From Congzhengia minquanensis (lineage in GTDB: Bacteria; Bacillota; Clostridia; UBA1381; UBA9506): a DNA stretch of 64,000 bases. Location: the NCBI RefSeq assembly GCF_014384785.1, contig NZ_JACRSU010000003.1, positions 186,001 through 250,000 of the forward strand, given 5' to 3'. Every line of letters starts with the position of its first letter. The first letter of the stretch is position 1. Shown here one piece after another: positions 25,962 through 34,175 of the stretch. Below the pieces are notes generated by a model, which saw only the letters and a list, made by a program, of their open reading frames with translations, was not told where the DNA came from and did no database searches. A program made the translations under genes and the position numbers.

Positions 25962-26189
25962 ATGAAACATGAAAAGACAGCAAAAATTATTAAAGAATTA
26001 TGTTATAAAAAAAATGTTTCCATTACCAAATTGTTAGATTCATGCGGTATAAGAAAAAGTTTAATATATGATTTGGAAAAACGACATTATACACCCTCAG
26101 CCGAATTGTTAGAAATAATTGCGGACTATTTCAATTGTTCCGTAGATTACCTGCTGGGCAGAACAGACAATCCAAGAATCAATGAGTAG
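25962..26189 (+). CDS. Small XRE-family regulator, array 2 gene 4
   Basis: A 75-residue HTH with [20 protein letters not shown] in the reading half and [20 protein letters not shown] at the end. Last member; the mntP promoter begins nine bases after its stop, with no terminator visible in between, so array transcription may continue into mntP. Confidence 0.84.
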   Translation: MKHEKTAKIIKELCYKKNVSITKLLDSCGIRKSLIYDLEKRHYTPSAELLEIIADYFNCSVDYLLGRTDNPRINE

Positions 26190-26197
26190 TTATTCTA

Positions 26198-26226
26198 TTG
26201 ACATTTTTTCTATCATATGGTATAAT
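26198..26226 (+). promoter_or_regulatory. Promoter of mntP
   Basis: TTGACA (26198-26203), 17 bases, TATAAT (26221-26226), a perfect sigma-A consensus. It shows that an ATG at 26198 cannot be the mntP start. Confidence 0.9.
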
Positions 26227-26281
26227 AATCGTCTATATTCGGCGAGTATTTTTAAAAATAATTTTAAGTTGGTGGAACAAT

Positions 26282-26842
26282 TTGGGATTAATCGAACTTT
26301 TTCTGATTGCGGTCAGCTTATCAATGGACGCATTCGCGGTTTCCGTCTGTAAGGGGCTGTCTGTCAGCAAAGTAAACTTAAAGCACGCGCTTACAGCAGG
26401 CCTTTATTTCGGCGGGTTTCAGGCGCTCATGCCGCTGATTGGCTTTTTTTTGGGAACGCAGTTTCGTTTTATGATTGAAAAATGTGACCATTGGATTGCG
26501 TTTGCGCTGCTCACCATTATTGGCATTAACATGATTCGGGAGTCGAGGGGCTCGGGCGACGAACTAAACAGCTCGTTTTCATTCCGCTCTATGCTGCCGC
26601 TGGCTTTGGCAACCAGCATCGACGCGCTGGCAGTTGGCGTAACGTTTGCATTTTTAAATGTGAACATTGTTCCTGCAGTTTGCTTTATCGGCTCAATCAC
26701 ATTCATTTTGTCCGCCGTCGGCGTGAAAATTGGGAATGTGTTTGGGTTAAAATATAAGTCCAGGGCAGAACTTGCCGGCGGAATTGTTTTAATTTTAATG
26801 GCGGTTAAAATTCTGCTGGAACACCTGGGCGTGTTTGCATAA
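26282..26842 (+). CDS. mntP: Manganese efflux pump MntP
   Basis: A 186-residue protein with six membrane helices arranged as two repeats. Hallmarks are the acidic membrane motifs [15 protein letters not shown] near the start and [15 protein letters not shown] in the second half; the Asp residues are needed for Mn2+ export in MntP. The start is TTG 26282 ([12 protein letters not shown]), because the upstream ATG lies in the promoter. It is followed by a manganese riboswitch, which controls the next gene and not this one. Confidence 0.92.
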   Translation: MGLIELFLIAVSLSMDAFAVSVCKGLSVSKVNLKHALTAGLYFGGFQALMPLIGFFLGTQFRFMIEKCDHWIAFALLTIIGINMIRESRGSGDELNSSFSFRSMLPLALATSIDALAVGVTFAFLNVNIVPAVCFIGSITFILSAVGVKIGNVFGLKYKSRAELAGGIVLILMAVKILLEHLGVFA

Positions 26843-26856
26843 GACAAAACTACATC

Positions 26857-26956
26857 ATTATGAGGGAGTAATTCCGCGTAAAATTGACGCGGGATAGCAC
26901 CAACATCATGGCGGCAAAGCCGCCTGGTCTATCCATAAAGAATGAGACTCATATAC
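26857..26956 (+). promoter_or_regulatory. yybP-ykoY manganese riboswitch aptamer
   Basis: The segment has the class features in order: basal stem TTATGAG/CTCATA, the conserved GGGAGTA (26864-26870), stem P2 CCGCGT/ACGCGG, the GCACCAACATCA loop region (26897-26908) that docks the metal, stem GGCGG-CAAA-GCCGCC, and the closing GAGAC-like TGAGACTCATA. The 3' strand of the basal stem is also the 5' arm of the terminator that follows, so Mn2+ binding would prevent termination. Its place before a P-type ATPase and after mntP fits the known biology of this class. Confidence 0.85.
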
Positions 26957-26993
26957 AAATCCTGCCGGAGGCGTATATGAGTCTTTCTTTTTC
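26945..26993 (+). terminator. Riboswitch-controlled terminator
   Basis: Arms GACTCATATAC (26945-26955) and GTATATGAGTC (26973-26983) followed by TTTCTTTTTC. The 5' arm overlaps the closing strand of the aptamer's basal stem, giving mutually exclusive folds: terminator without metal, read-through with metal. Confidence 0.88.
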
Positions 26994-27029
26994 ATAAACT
27001 AAAGGAAGTACACTTAGGAGGGAAACGGC

Positions 27030-29669
27030 TTGAAAGAGTATTTAACAGAAGTCAGCGAAGTGCTGAAGCAAAATCAGACGTCACAAAATGGTTTAACCTC
27101 TGCCAGCGCTGCCGAACGGTTTGCAAAGTTTGGGCCAAACAAGCTCAAAGAGGGGAAAAAGGTGTCGCTTGCTGCGCGGTTTTTAAAAGAACTGGCAGAC
27201 CCCATGATTTTAATTTTAATTGCCGCCGCCGTTATTTCGGGCGTTACAGCAGTTTATGCAGGGGAATCTTTTGCCGACGTCATTATCATTATGATAGTTG
27301 TTTTAATTAACGCCGTGCTTGGCGTCGTGCAGGAGAGCAAGGCGGAAAAGGCCATTGCGGCATTGCAGGAAATAACAGCCGCCACCTCTAAGGTGATACG
27401 CGACGGACATCAAATCACAGTGAAAAGCGAGGAGTTAGTGCCGGGCGACATCATTGTGTTAGAAGCGGGAGACGCTGTTCCTGCCGACGCACGAATTATT
27501 GAAAGCGCCAGCATGAAAATTGAGGAAGCGGCCCTCACAGGGGAGTCTGTTCCGGTGAACAAAGCTGTTTCGGCATTGTCGCTGGGCGATGAAAAAGACG
27601 TGCCCTTAGGCGACCGCAAAAATATGGCCTACATGGGCAGCACGGTTGTTTATGGCAGAGGCCAGGCAGTTGTTACGGGAACGGGCATGAACACCGAAAT
27701 GGGCAAGATTGCAGACGCGCTGTCCGCCGCCAAAGATGATGAAACGCCCCTGCAAAAAAAGCTCAACCAGCTGAGCAAAGTGTTAAGCTTTTTAGTCATT
27801 GGAATTTGCGTGTTTATCTTCGCGCTGGACGTGTTCCGTTCCTATCCCAACATAACGGGGCAGGGCATGCTCGATACCTTTATGGTTGCTGTGAGCCTGG
27901 CGGTTGCGGCCATCCCCGAGGGACTGGCGGCTGTGGTTACCATTGTGCTGTCTATTGGCGTTACCAACATGTCGAAACGCAATGCAGTGATAAGAAAGCT
28001 CACGGCGGTTGAAACGTTAGGCTGTACCCAGGTAATTTGTTCCGACAAAACCGGAACGCTTACCCAGAATAAAATGACGGTTGTGGAACACGCCGGGCCG
28101 GACATAGACTATCTTGCCACGGCAATGGCGTTAGCAAGCGACGCGGAGTTGGACGAAAATAACGACGCAGTGGGGGAGCCGACAGAATGTGCTTTGGTAA
28201 ACGACGCATTCAAGCTTGGCTTTCATAAAACAGAATTAAAGCAAAAGTGCCCCAGAATTGGGGAAGCGCCGTTCGACTCCGGACGGAAGATGATGAGCAC
28301 GGTGCATAAAACAGAAAACGGGGCCATTGTGCAGTTCACCAAGGGCGCGCCGGACGAGGTGTTAAAACGCTGTACCCATGTATGGGCAAACGGAGAAGCG
28401 GTGGAGCTGGACGACGAAACACGCAAAGCAATTTTAGAAAAAAACAAAAATATGGCAGACAGGGCGCTGCGCGTTCTTTGCGGCGCAATGAGAAGCTATG
28501 ACGCGCCGCCTGAAAGCTTTGAAGCAGACACTTTGGAGCAGAACCTTTGCTTTTTAGGACTTTCCGGCATGATTGACCCCATCCGTCCCGAAGTGAAAGC
28601 CGCCATTGACGAGTGCAAGCAGGCGGGAATCCGTCCGGTGATGATAACGGGCGACCACAAAGACACCGCCGCCGCAATTGCAAAGGAACTGGGAATTTTA
28701 TCGCCGGAGGGCGAAGCCATTACCGGCGCACAGCTTAATGATATGTCTGATGAGGAACTAAAACAAAATATAGAAACCTTTTCGGTTTATGCCCGGGTTC
28801 AGCCCGAGCACAAGGTTCGCATTGTGAAAGCATGGAAAGCCGAGGGAAAAGTGACAGCCATGACAGGCGACGGCGTAAACGACGCGCCGTCAATTAAAAA
28901 CGCAGACATTGGCGTGGGCATGGGCATTACCGGAACCGACGTGACGAAAAACGTGGCCGACATGGTCTTAGCAGACGACAACTTTGCCACCATTGTTTCC
29001 GCAGTGGAGGAAGGCCGCCGGATTTACGACAATATCCGCAAAGCCATTCAGTTTTTGCTGGCGTCAAACCTTGCCGAGGTGCTGTCAATTTTCTTTGCAA
29101 CCATTTTGGGGTTTGTGGTATTAAAGCCGGTGCACCTATTGTGGATTAACCTGATTACAGACTGTTTCCCGGCCCTGGCACTGGGCATGGAGAAAAGCGA
29201 GGGCGACATTATGCGCCGTTCGCCCAGAAATGCAAAAGACGGAATTTTCGCCGGCGGAATGGGAATAGACGTAGTTTTACAGGGCGTGATTGTAACAATT
29301 TTAACCCTTTCGGCATATTTTATCGGCCATTTCATTGAAGCCGGAAAATGGGAAATCGTAAACAGTGCAGACGGCATGACAATGGCGTTTTTAACCCTTT
29401 CCATGGTTGAAATTTTTCATTCGTTCAACATGCGGTCGCGGCGCAAATCGGTGTTTTCCTTAAAAAATCACAATAAATTTTTGTGGGGCGCAATGATACT
29501 GTCCTTCATTTTAACCACCGCGGTCATTTATGTGCCGTTTTTGTCAGACGCATTTGGCTTTGAGCATATCTCGCTTTTAGAATATGCCATAGCAATGGGG
29601 CTGGCTGTGGTAATTATCCCGATTATTGAGTTTGTGAAATTAGTTCAGAGAAAAGCAGGAAAAGAATAA
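27030..29669 (+). CDS. P-type cation ATPase, probable Mn2+ (or Ca2+) exporter
   Basis: An 879-residue P2-type ATPase of the SERCA/PMCA-like bacterial branch. The A-domain motif LTGES, the phosphorylated Asp339 in CSDKTGTLTQNKMT, the hinge MTGDGVNDAPSIKNADIGVGMG, and the ion-site helix AAIPEGLAAVVTI are present, with about ten membrane segments. By sequence it would be called a calcium pump, but control by a yybP-ykoY switch points to manganese export, as shown for YoaB-type ATPases. The start is TTG 27030 behind AGGAGGG. Confidence 0.93.
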   Translation: MKEYLTEVSEVLKQNQTSQNGLTSASAAERFAKFGPNKLKEGKKVSLAARFLKELADPMILILIAAAVISGVTAVYAGESFADVIIIMIVVLINAVLGVVQESKAEKAIAALQEITAATSKVIRDGHQITVKSEELVPGDIIVLEAGDAVPADARIIESASMKIEEAALTGESVPVNKAVSALSLGDEKDVPLGDRKNMAYMGSTVVYGRGQAVVTGTGMNTEMGKIADALSAAKDDETPLQKKLNQLSKVLSFLVIGICVFIFALDVFRSYPNITGQGMLDTFMVAVSLAVAAIPEGLAAVVTIVLSIGVTNMSKRNAVIRKLTAVETLGCTQVICSDKTGTLTQNKMTVVEHAGPDIDYLATAMALASDAELDENNDAVGEPTECALVNDAFKLGFHKTELKQKCPRIGEAPFDSGRKMMSTVHKTENGAIVQFTKGAPDEVLKRCTHVWANGEAVELDDETRKAILEKNKNMADRALRVLCGAMRSYDAPPESFEADTLEQNLCFLGLSGMIDPIRPEVKAAIDECKQAGIRPVMITGDHKDTAAAIAKELGILSPEGEAITGAQLNDMSDEELKQNIETFSVYARVQPEHKVRIVKAWKAEGKVTAMTGDGVNDAPSIKNADIGVGMGITGTDVTKNVADMVLADDNFATIVSAVEEGRRIYDNIRKAIQFLLASNLAEVLSIFFATILGFVVLKPVHLLWINLITDCFPALALGMEKSEGDIMRRSPRNAKDGIFAGGMGIDVVLQGVIVTILTLSAYFIGHFIEAGKWEIVNSADGMTMAFLTLSMVEIFHSFNMRSRRKSVFSLKNHNKFLWGAMILSFILTTAVIYVPFLSDAFGFEHISLLEYAIAMGLAVVIIPIIEFVKLVQRKAGKE

Positions 29670-29673
29670 AGCA

Positions 29674-29706
29674 AAAAGCCGCGAAGCTTAATTCGCGGCT
29701 TTCTTG
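29674..29706. terminator. Terminator between the ATPase and the BlaR1-like gene
   Basis: Stem AGCCGCGAA/TTCGCGGCT (29677-29685 with 29692-29700), A-run on one side and TTTCTTGTTTT on the other; usable by both convergent transcripts. Confidence 0.85.
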
Positions 29707-29708
29707 TT

Positions 29709-31568
29709 TTAGTTTACAGTTTCAAATTCATGAATGCGGTAGGTTCCATCCTGCTGTTTTTCTAAAACCACCTGAAACGACCGTCTTCCGCCCCATACGG
29801 AAGAATGGACCGGGCGCTCACATTCCACCGTTACCTGAATGCGTTTTTCGGCACTCGCCGCACCAGTTGAAAAGGGAATGTTCATTGAAACGACAGACGC
29901 TTTCGTCATATCATAGACGTTTGCTAAAAATGGTCCGTCGTCTAAATAACGAAAATATTTGTCAATGCAGTTCTGCGTGCAAAAGAGCTTCATAGCCTCA
30001 AAATCGGAAACAGCAAAGGCTTCAAAAAAGCTGTTCATAACCGAGGAGGGATTTTTAAAATTAGTGCCGTTATATACAACCGTTTCTCCGTCCGCTTTTG
30101 AAGGAACAGATATACTTTCAACAACAGCCCCGTTTTTATTATATGCGATATAGCCCAAATCTCCCATTTGGTGGCTGAACATATAGTCAATATAGGAAAA
30201 CGGAACGTAGGCTACGGAATCTTTTAAAACCGGCGCATTTTCCATTTTCTTTTCCGTCTTGGCACTTTCTGTTTCGGGATTTAACAAAAGTTGTGGCAAT
30301 CCAATTTCCAGCCCGTAACGGTATAAAAATGTTGTCAGTTCCTCGTGGCCGCCGTCTGCGCCTGTTATCGTCGCCGGCACATCAATGGCTACACACAGAG
30401 CAATTTTTCCTTCGTTCCAGCTGATGTAGCTTTCTTCCTGCTGAAAAACTCCTGCTTTTTCAAAGGTTTCCCGTAAGGGCAGGTAGACCTCGCCGTTTTT
30501 CATAAATGGCTCGTTGGTTAAGTTCATTTTCGCGCCGTTCATCAAAAAATCAATCCGATAATCGGCGTTAACCGTGTTCTGCAAAAGGCCGCTTGCAAAT
30601 GCTGTTGCCGACAGCATTACCGCCGCAACAAAAACCGAAACAGCTGCGGTGAGCCTGCTTTTCTTCTTTCTATTTTTCATCATTTCAAATCTCCTTTTTA
30701 AGGTTTTTTTGCTCCCTGCCATCTGTGTAGTCAGGGGCCTTGCCTTAAGCTTTGCGTTTGTCAGCATGTTTAAAATCATGCGCATATAGTCAATCTGTTC
30801 CTGTGCAGATAAATTCTGCGCAACACAGTAGTCACAGGAGACCTCGCATTCCTCCTCAATTTGCTTCGATACGGCATAAACCACCGGGTTAAACCAGTGC
30901 ACGCTGCAAACGAGCGCTGCAAACCATTTATATAATAGGTCGCGCCGCCGCACGTGCGTCAGCTCGTGCAGCAGAATATAGCGCAGGTCTTCCTTGCCGC
31001 AGACGTTTTCCGGCAGAAACAAAACCGGGCAGAACACGCCGATAACAAGCGGCGCGTCTAACAGCTCCGTCCAGCGGACAGACAAGGCAGGAGGCAAGTT
31101 TTCAATCATGTCCGGCACGGTTTTGCCGCAGTCCGGAAATGAATTTTGATTTACCGCCCTCACAAACAGAGCGTAATGGATAATCTTATACAAAAAGGTG
31201 CCTATCGCGCCCAGCAGCCATAAAGCGGCAAACACAAGCCATGCAGCTTTTGCTGAATTAGTTTGCCTGCGAACGGGTGTCTCCTGCGCTTCAGCAGCAG
31301 GCACAGTATTTTCTGTGTTTCTTTTCAGTGCGTCATCAATCACCGTGTTTTGCGCTGTCTGTGTGGCGGCTTGCGCATCCGGCACTTTGGCAGGCAGAGA
31401 AAACGACACGGGAAAAACAAAAATTACCAAAACAACAAGCCAGATGTAAAATTGCCAGCTTGGAGAAAAAAACCGCTTTGTAATTGGTTTTATCAAAAGC
31501 AAAACCAGCCCCAAAACACCGCCGCAAACAGAGAGCAGGAGCACGCTTTTTGTAATTTGCGTCAACAT
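29709..31568 (-). CDS. BlaR1-like M56 membrane protease with non-penicillin sensor
   Basis: A 619-residue protein. The N-terminal half has four membrane segments and the M56 zinc site HELTHVRRRD (H201-H205) with the downstream acidic ligand in KQIEEECEVSCD. After a fourth helix (about 303-325) comes a region with NGEVYLPLRETFEKAGV, the signature of the copper-amine-oxidase-N/stalk domain (about 340-470), and an NTF2-like C-terminal part (about 500-619). The serine sensor domain (S-x-x-K, K-T-G) of BlaR1/MecR1 is absent. It presumably cleaves the BlaI-like repressor encoded upstream on an unknown extracellular cue. Confidence 0.85.
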   Translation of the reverse strand: MLTQITKSVLLLSVCGGVLGLVLLLIKPITKRFFSPSWQFYIWLVVLVIFVFPVSFSLPAKVPDAQAATQTAQNTVIDDALKRNTENTVPAAEAQETPVRRQTNSAKAAWLVFAALWLLGAIGTFLYKIIHYALFVRAVNQNSFPDCGKTVPDMIENLPPALSVRWTELLDAPLVIGVFCPVLFLPENVCGKEDLRYILLHELTHVRRRDLLYKWFAALVCSVHWFNPVVYAVSKQIEEECEVSCDYCVAQNLSAQEQIDYMRMILNMLTNAKLKARPLTTQMAGSKKTLKRRFEMMKNRKKKSRLTAAVSVFVAAVMLSATAFASGLLQNTVNADYRIDFLMNGAKMNLTNEPFMKNGEVYLPLRETFEKAGVFQQEESYISWNEGKIALCVAIDVPATITGADGGHEELTTFLYRYGLEIGLPQLLLNPETESAKTEKKMENAPVLKDSVAYVPFSYIDYMFSHQMGDLGYIAYNKNGAVVESISVPSKADGETVVYNGTNFKNPSSVMNSFFEAFAVSDFEAMKLFCTQNCIDKYFRYLDDGPFLANVYDMTKASVVSMNIPFSTGAASAEKRIQVTVECERPVHSSVWGGRRSFQVVLEKQQDGTYRIHEFETVN

Positions 31569-31586
31569 AAAAGATTCCCCCTTTTT

Positions 31587-31958
31587 TTAAAGGTCAAACA
31601 GTCTTCTAATTTCTTCAATATCGTCTTTTGTCATGTCGTCGCTTTGAAAGAGAGAAACTGCAAGGGCTTTCGCAGAACCATTGTAGAGCTTTTGCACAAA
31701 GTTTTTTGTCTGCGCTTTTGTATATTCCTCTTTATCTAAAACCGGCGTGTAACAATTCGTTCTGCCGTCCTTTTGGCATATTACCGCGCCTTTTTCCTCT
31801 AATCTAAGAAGCAGGGTAGCCACGGTTTTATATTTCCATTTGCTGCCAGACAACGCATCGCACACGTCCTGCACTTTCATAGGGCAGTTCCCTTGCCACA
31901 GTGCTTTCATTACAGTAAGCTCCGCACCGCTGATTTCCTGATTTTGTGCCATTTCCAA
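31587..31958 (-). CDS. BlaI/MecI-family repressor
   Basis: A 123-residue winged-helix repressor: GAELTVMKALWQGNCPMKVQDV and KYKTVATLLLRLEEKGAVIC form the DNA-binding domain, and the C-terminal helices (FVQKLYNGSAKALAVSLF) the dimer interface, where M56 proteases cut the family. It is first in the two-gene operon, 18 bases ahead of the receptor. Two TTACA-N2-TGTAA dyads lie directly upstream. Confidence 0.93.
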   Translation of the reverse strand: MEMAQNQEISGAELTVMKALWQGNCPMKVQDVCDALSGSKWKYKTVATLLLRLEEKGAVICQKDGRTNCYTPVLDKEEYTKAQTKNFVQKLYNGSAKALAVSLFQSDDMTKDDIEEIRRLFDL

Positions 31959-31976
31959 TAACCTCCTTGCATATTC

Positions 31977-32026
31977 TTACAGCTGTAATACAAATATATC
32001 TTACACCTGTAAGATATATTTGTCAA
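31977..32026 (-). promoter_or_regulatory. Promoter and twin operators of the BlaI-like operon
   Basis: On the minus strand TTGACA (32026-32021), 17 bases, TAAGAT (32003-31998). The spacer is centred on a perfect 32-base palindrome (31991-32022, arms of 15 bases around CC) with core TTACA-CC-TGTAA, and a second dyad TTACAGCTGTAA is at 31977-31988, centres 24 bases apart. TACA-N2-TGTA is the known BlaI/MecI site, so the repressor should control itself here. Confidence 0.9.
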
Positions 32027-32043
32027 GCTTTTTTTATAAAAAA

Positions 32044-32069
32044 GACGGCACAGTTTTTACTGTGCCGTC
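32044..32069 (-). terminator. Terminator of the nhaC-GNAT operon
   Basis: Stem GACGGCACAG/CTGTGCCGTC with a six-base loop; on the minus strand it is followed by CTTTTTTATAAAAAAA. Confidence 0.88.
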
Positions 32070-32085
32070 ATAGCAATCCAATTTA

Positions 32086-32682
32086 TTACATGACATTTGC
32101 TTCGACAAAATGCTCCTGATATTTGTTCCAATATTCCATATAGGTTTGAGCGTTTTCGTCAAAGTTTCGCTGATACATCCGGAAGGTGACGGGTATATTT
32201 TTTGGCTGCCACTGCTCAAGATAGGAATATTTGTAGGTCATGCTCAGCTTTTTCATCACGGCCCCGCTTCTGGGATTATTCACGTCGTGGGTAGCGGTGA
32301 TGTAAGGAAGTCCGGAATTTTTTAACCACTCCACAACCGTTTCGGCAGCTTCGGTGATAATGCCCTTGTGCCAAAATTCTTTTTTTAAACCATATCCAAA
32401 ATCGTGATTTTCTGAATCACTGAGCCAGACATAGCCGATGGGAATGTTGTTTTCTTTCAAACAAACCGCATAGCGGCAGGCAAACGGTTTTTCGTAGTAG
32501 GTTAAAAATCTGTTTGTAAGAAAATCTGTTGCTTCCTGCTCTGTTTCCAACGGGAACCAGGGCAGAAAGGTGTTAACCTCTTTATCTTTCATAATTTCCC
32601 AAAAGGCTGGTAAATCATCTTTTGTAAATTTACGTAAAATGAGCCGCTGTGTTTCAAGAGTCGGCGTGTTTTCGTGTAACAT
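32086..32682 (-). CDS. GNAT-family N-acetyltransferase (RimJ/RimL-like)
   Basis: A 198-residue acetyltransferase. LETQRLILRKFTKDDLPAFW and GYGLKKEFWHKGIITEA (acetyl-CoA loop) followed by PRSGAVMKKLSM match the RimJ/RimL type that acetylates protein N-termini, antibiotics or amino groups. The start ATG 32682 overlaps the nhaC stop as TAATG, so translation is coupled. An upstream in-frame start would lie inside nhaC and is rejected. Confidence 0.85.
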   Translation of the reverse strand: MLHENTPTLETQRLILRKFTKDDLPAFWEIMKDKEVNTFLPWFPLETEQEATDFLTNRFLTYYEKPFACRYAVCLKENNIPIGYVWLSDSENHDFGYGLKKEFWHKGIITEAAETVVEWLKNSGLPYITATHDVNNPRSGAVMKKLSMTYKYSYLEQWQPKNIPVTFRMYQRNFDENAQTYMEYWNKYQEHFVEANVM

Positions 32683-34016
32683 TATGCGGGTTCCTTTCTT
32701 GTTCTTTTGCTTAGAAAAATATAAACCAATGAAGTTAACAGCAATAAAAACGGATAAAACATCCACGGAATAATGGACAGGGCAGATACCGAAAAGCCCA
32801 GTTCTGCTGCACAGGAAACGGCAATGAGCATCTGTGCGCCGTAAGGAATGAGGCCCTGCACAATACAGCTAAACGTGTCTAAAATAGACGCGGCGCGCTT
32901 CGGTTCAATTTCATATTCTGCAGCCATTTCCTTTGCTATGGGACCGGCTACCACAATGGCAACGGTGTTGTTTGCGGTGGCAATGTCCATAGCGCCTACC
33001 AACAGTCCCATGCCGAGCTGGCCGCCTTTATTGCCCCGGAACAGTTTTTTTATAAACGCCAGCAGAGCGTTAAAACCGCCGTGTTCTCTGATGAGCGCAC
33101 ACATGGCAGAAACCAGAACCGTTACAATAATGGTTTCAAACATGCCCTGCGCCCCTGCGCCGGCATTTGCCAAAAGTTCAATTGGGGCGGCTGAGCCGCT
33201 GATGAAAACAATGGCGGCTCCTGAAACAATTCCCACAAGCAAAACCACAAACACGTTAAGCCCAGCAATGCCGCCAATCAGCACCAGAACATAAGGTATC
33301 AATTCCACCAAATTATAAGATTCGCTTACGACATTGTTAATTTCAGTGCCGAAGGACAGGGCAATGATGACAATGAGTGTCAACACTGCTGCTGGCAGGG
33401 CAATTTTAAAGTTGGCCCGGAACTTGTCCCGCATGGGGCAGCCCTGGGTGCTGCAAGCGGCAATGGTAGTGTCGGAAATGAAAGACAGGTTGTCGCCGAA
33501 CATGGCACCCCCCACCACCGAGGCAATGCACAGCGGCATGGAAAAGCCCGAAGCTGCGGAAACATTCACCGCAATGGGCACAATTATACTGATGGTTCCG
33601 GTAGACGTTCCCATGGCAGTGGATATGAAGCACGACACAAGAAATAAAATAGCCACGGAAAACTGCGCAGGAACAATGCTGAGCAAAAAATATGCGGCGC
33701 TTGCTGCGCTGCTGCGGCCCAAAACGCCAACAAAAATGCCTGCGGTTAAAAAGATTAAAATCATGGTCATAATGTTTTTGTCGCCCACGCCCTTTGCCAT
33801 GACACTTAGCTTTTCGTCAAACTTTAGCCCTCTGTTTTGCAGGCAGGCCACCAAAATTGCCGCCATAAATGCAACGACAATGGGAATGCTGTAAAATCCC
33901 ATATTGATTTTCATGACATATTCAAACAAAATTCCAAGTCCCAGATATAAAATTAAAAAAACTAGAATCGGAAGCAGCGCGATGGGGTTTGACGCGTTAT
34001 TTAACTCTTTTTTCAT
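32682..34016 (-). CDS. nhaC: NhaC-family Na+/H+ antiporter
   Basis: A 444-residue integral membrane protein with about 11-12 helices. The family stretches MGTSTGTISIIVPIAVNVS, GAMFGDNLSFISDTTIAA and ATANNTVAIVVAGP are clear. NhaC exports sodium or swaps malate/lactate in exchange for protons, depending on the member. ATG 34016 follows AAGGAGTG; a longer frame upstream has no ribosome binding site. Confidence 0.9.
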   Translation of the reverse strand: MKKELNNASNPIALLPILVFLILYLGLGILFEYVMKINMGFYSIPIVVAFMAAILVACLQNRGLKFDEKLSVMAKGVGDKNIMTMILIFLTAGIFVGVLGRSSAASAAYFLLSIVPAQFSVAILFLVSCFISTAMGTSTGTISIIVPIAVNVSAASGFSMPLCIASVVGGAMFGDNLSFISDTTIAACSTQGCPMRDKFRANFKIALPAAVLTLIVIIALSFGTEINNVVSESYNLVELIPYVLVLIGGIAGLNVFVVLLVGIVSGAAIVFISGSAAPIELLANAGAGAQGMFETIIVTVLVSAMCALIREHGGFNALLAFIKKLFRGNKGGQLGMGLLVGAMDIATANNTVAIVVAGPIAKEMAAEYEIEPKRAASILDTFSCIVQGLIPYGAQMLIAVSCAAELGFSVSALSIIPWMFYPFLLLLTSLVYIFLSKRTRKEPA

Positions 34017-34175
34017 TTTTACACTCCTTTTTACCACAGTTGTATAACCCGAGTATAGCAAAATTTGAATTTCCTGTCAAGCAAAAAGCGCAGGCTAACA
34101 CTGACGGCTAATAAAGAATATCATCTGGCTTCAGGAGCGTAAAAGGGATATTTTTTTATGACGGTTGCCAATATA

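Noticed and set aside
30574..31739. Plus-strand open frames opposite the BlaR1-like gene
   Set aside because: They are shadows of the membrane-protein codons and lack ribosome binding sites and recognisable domains.
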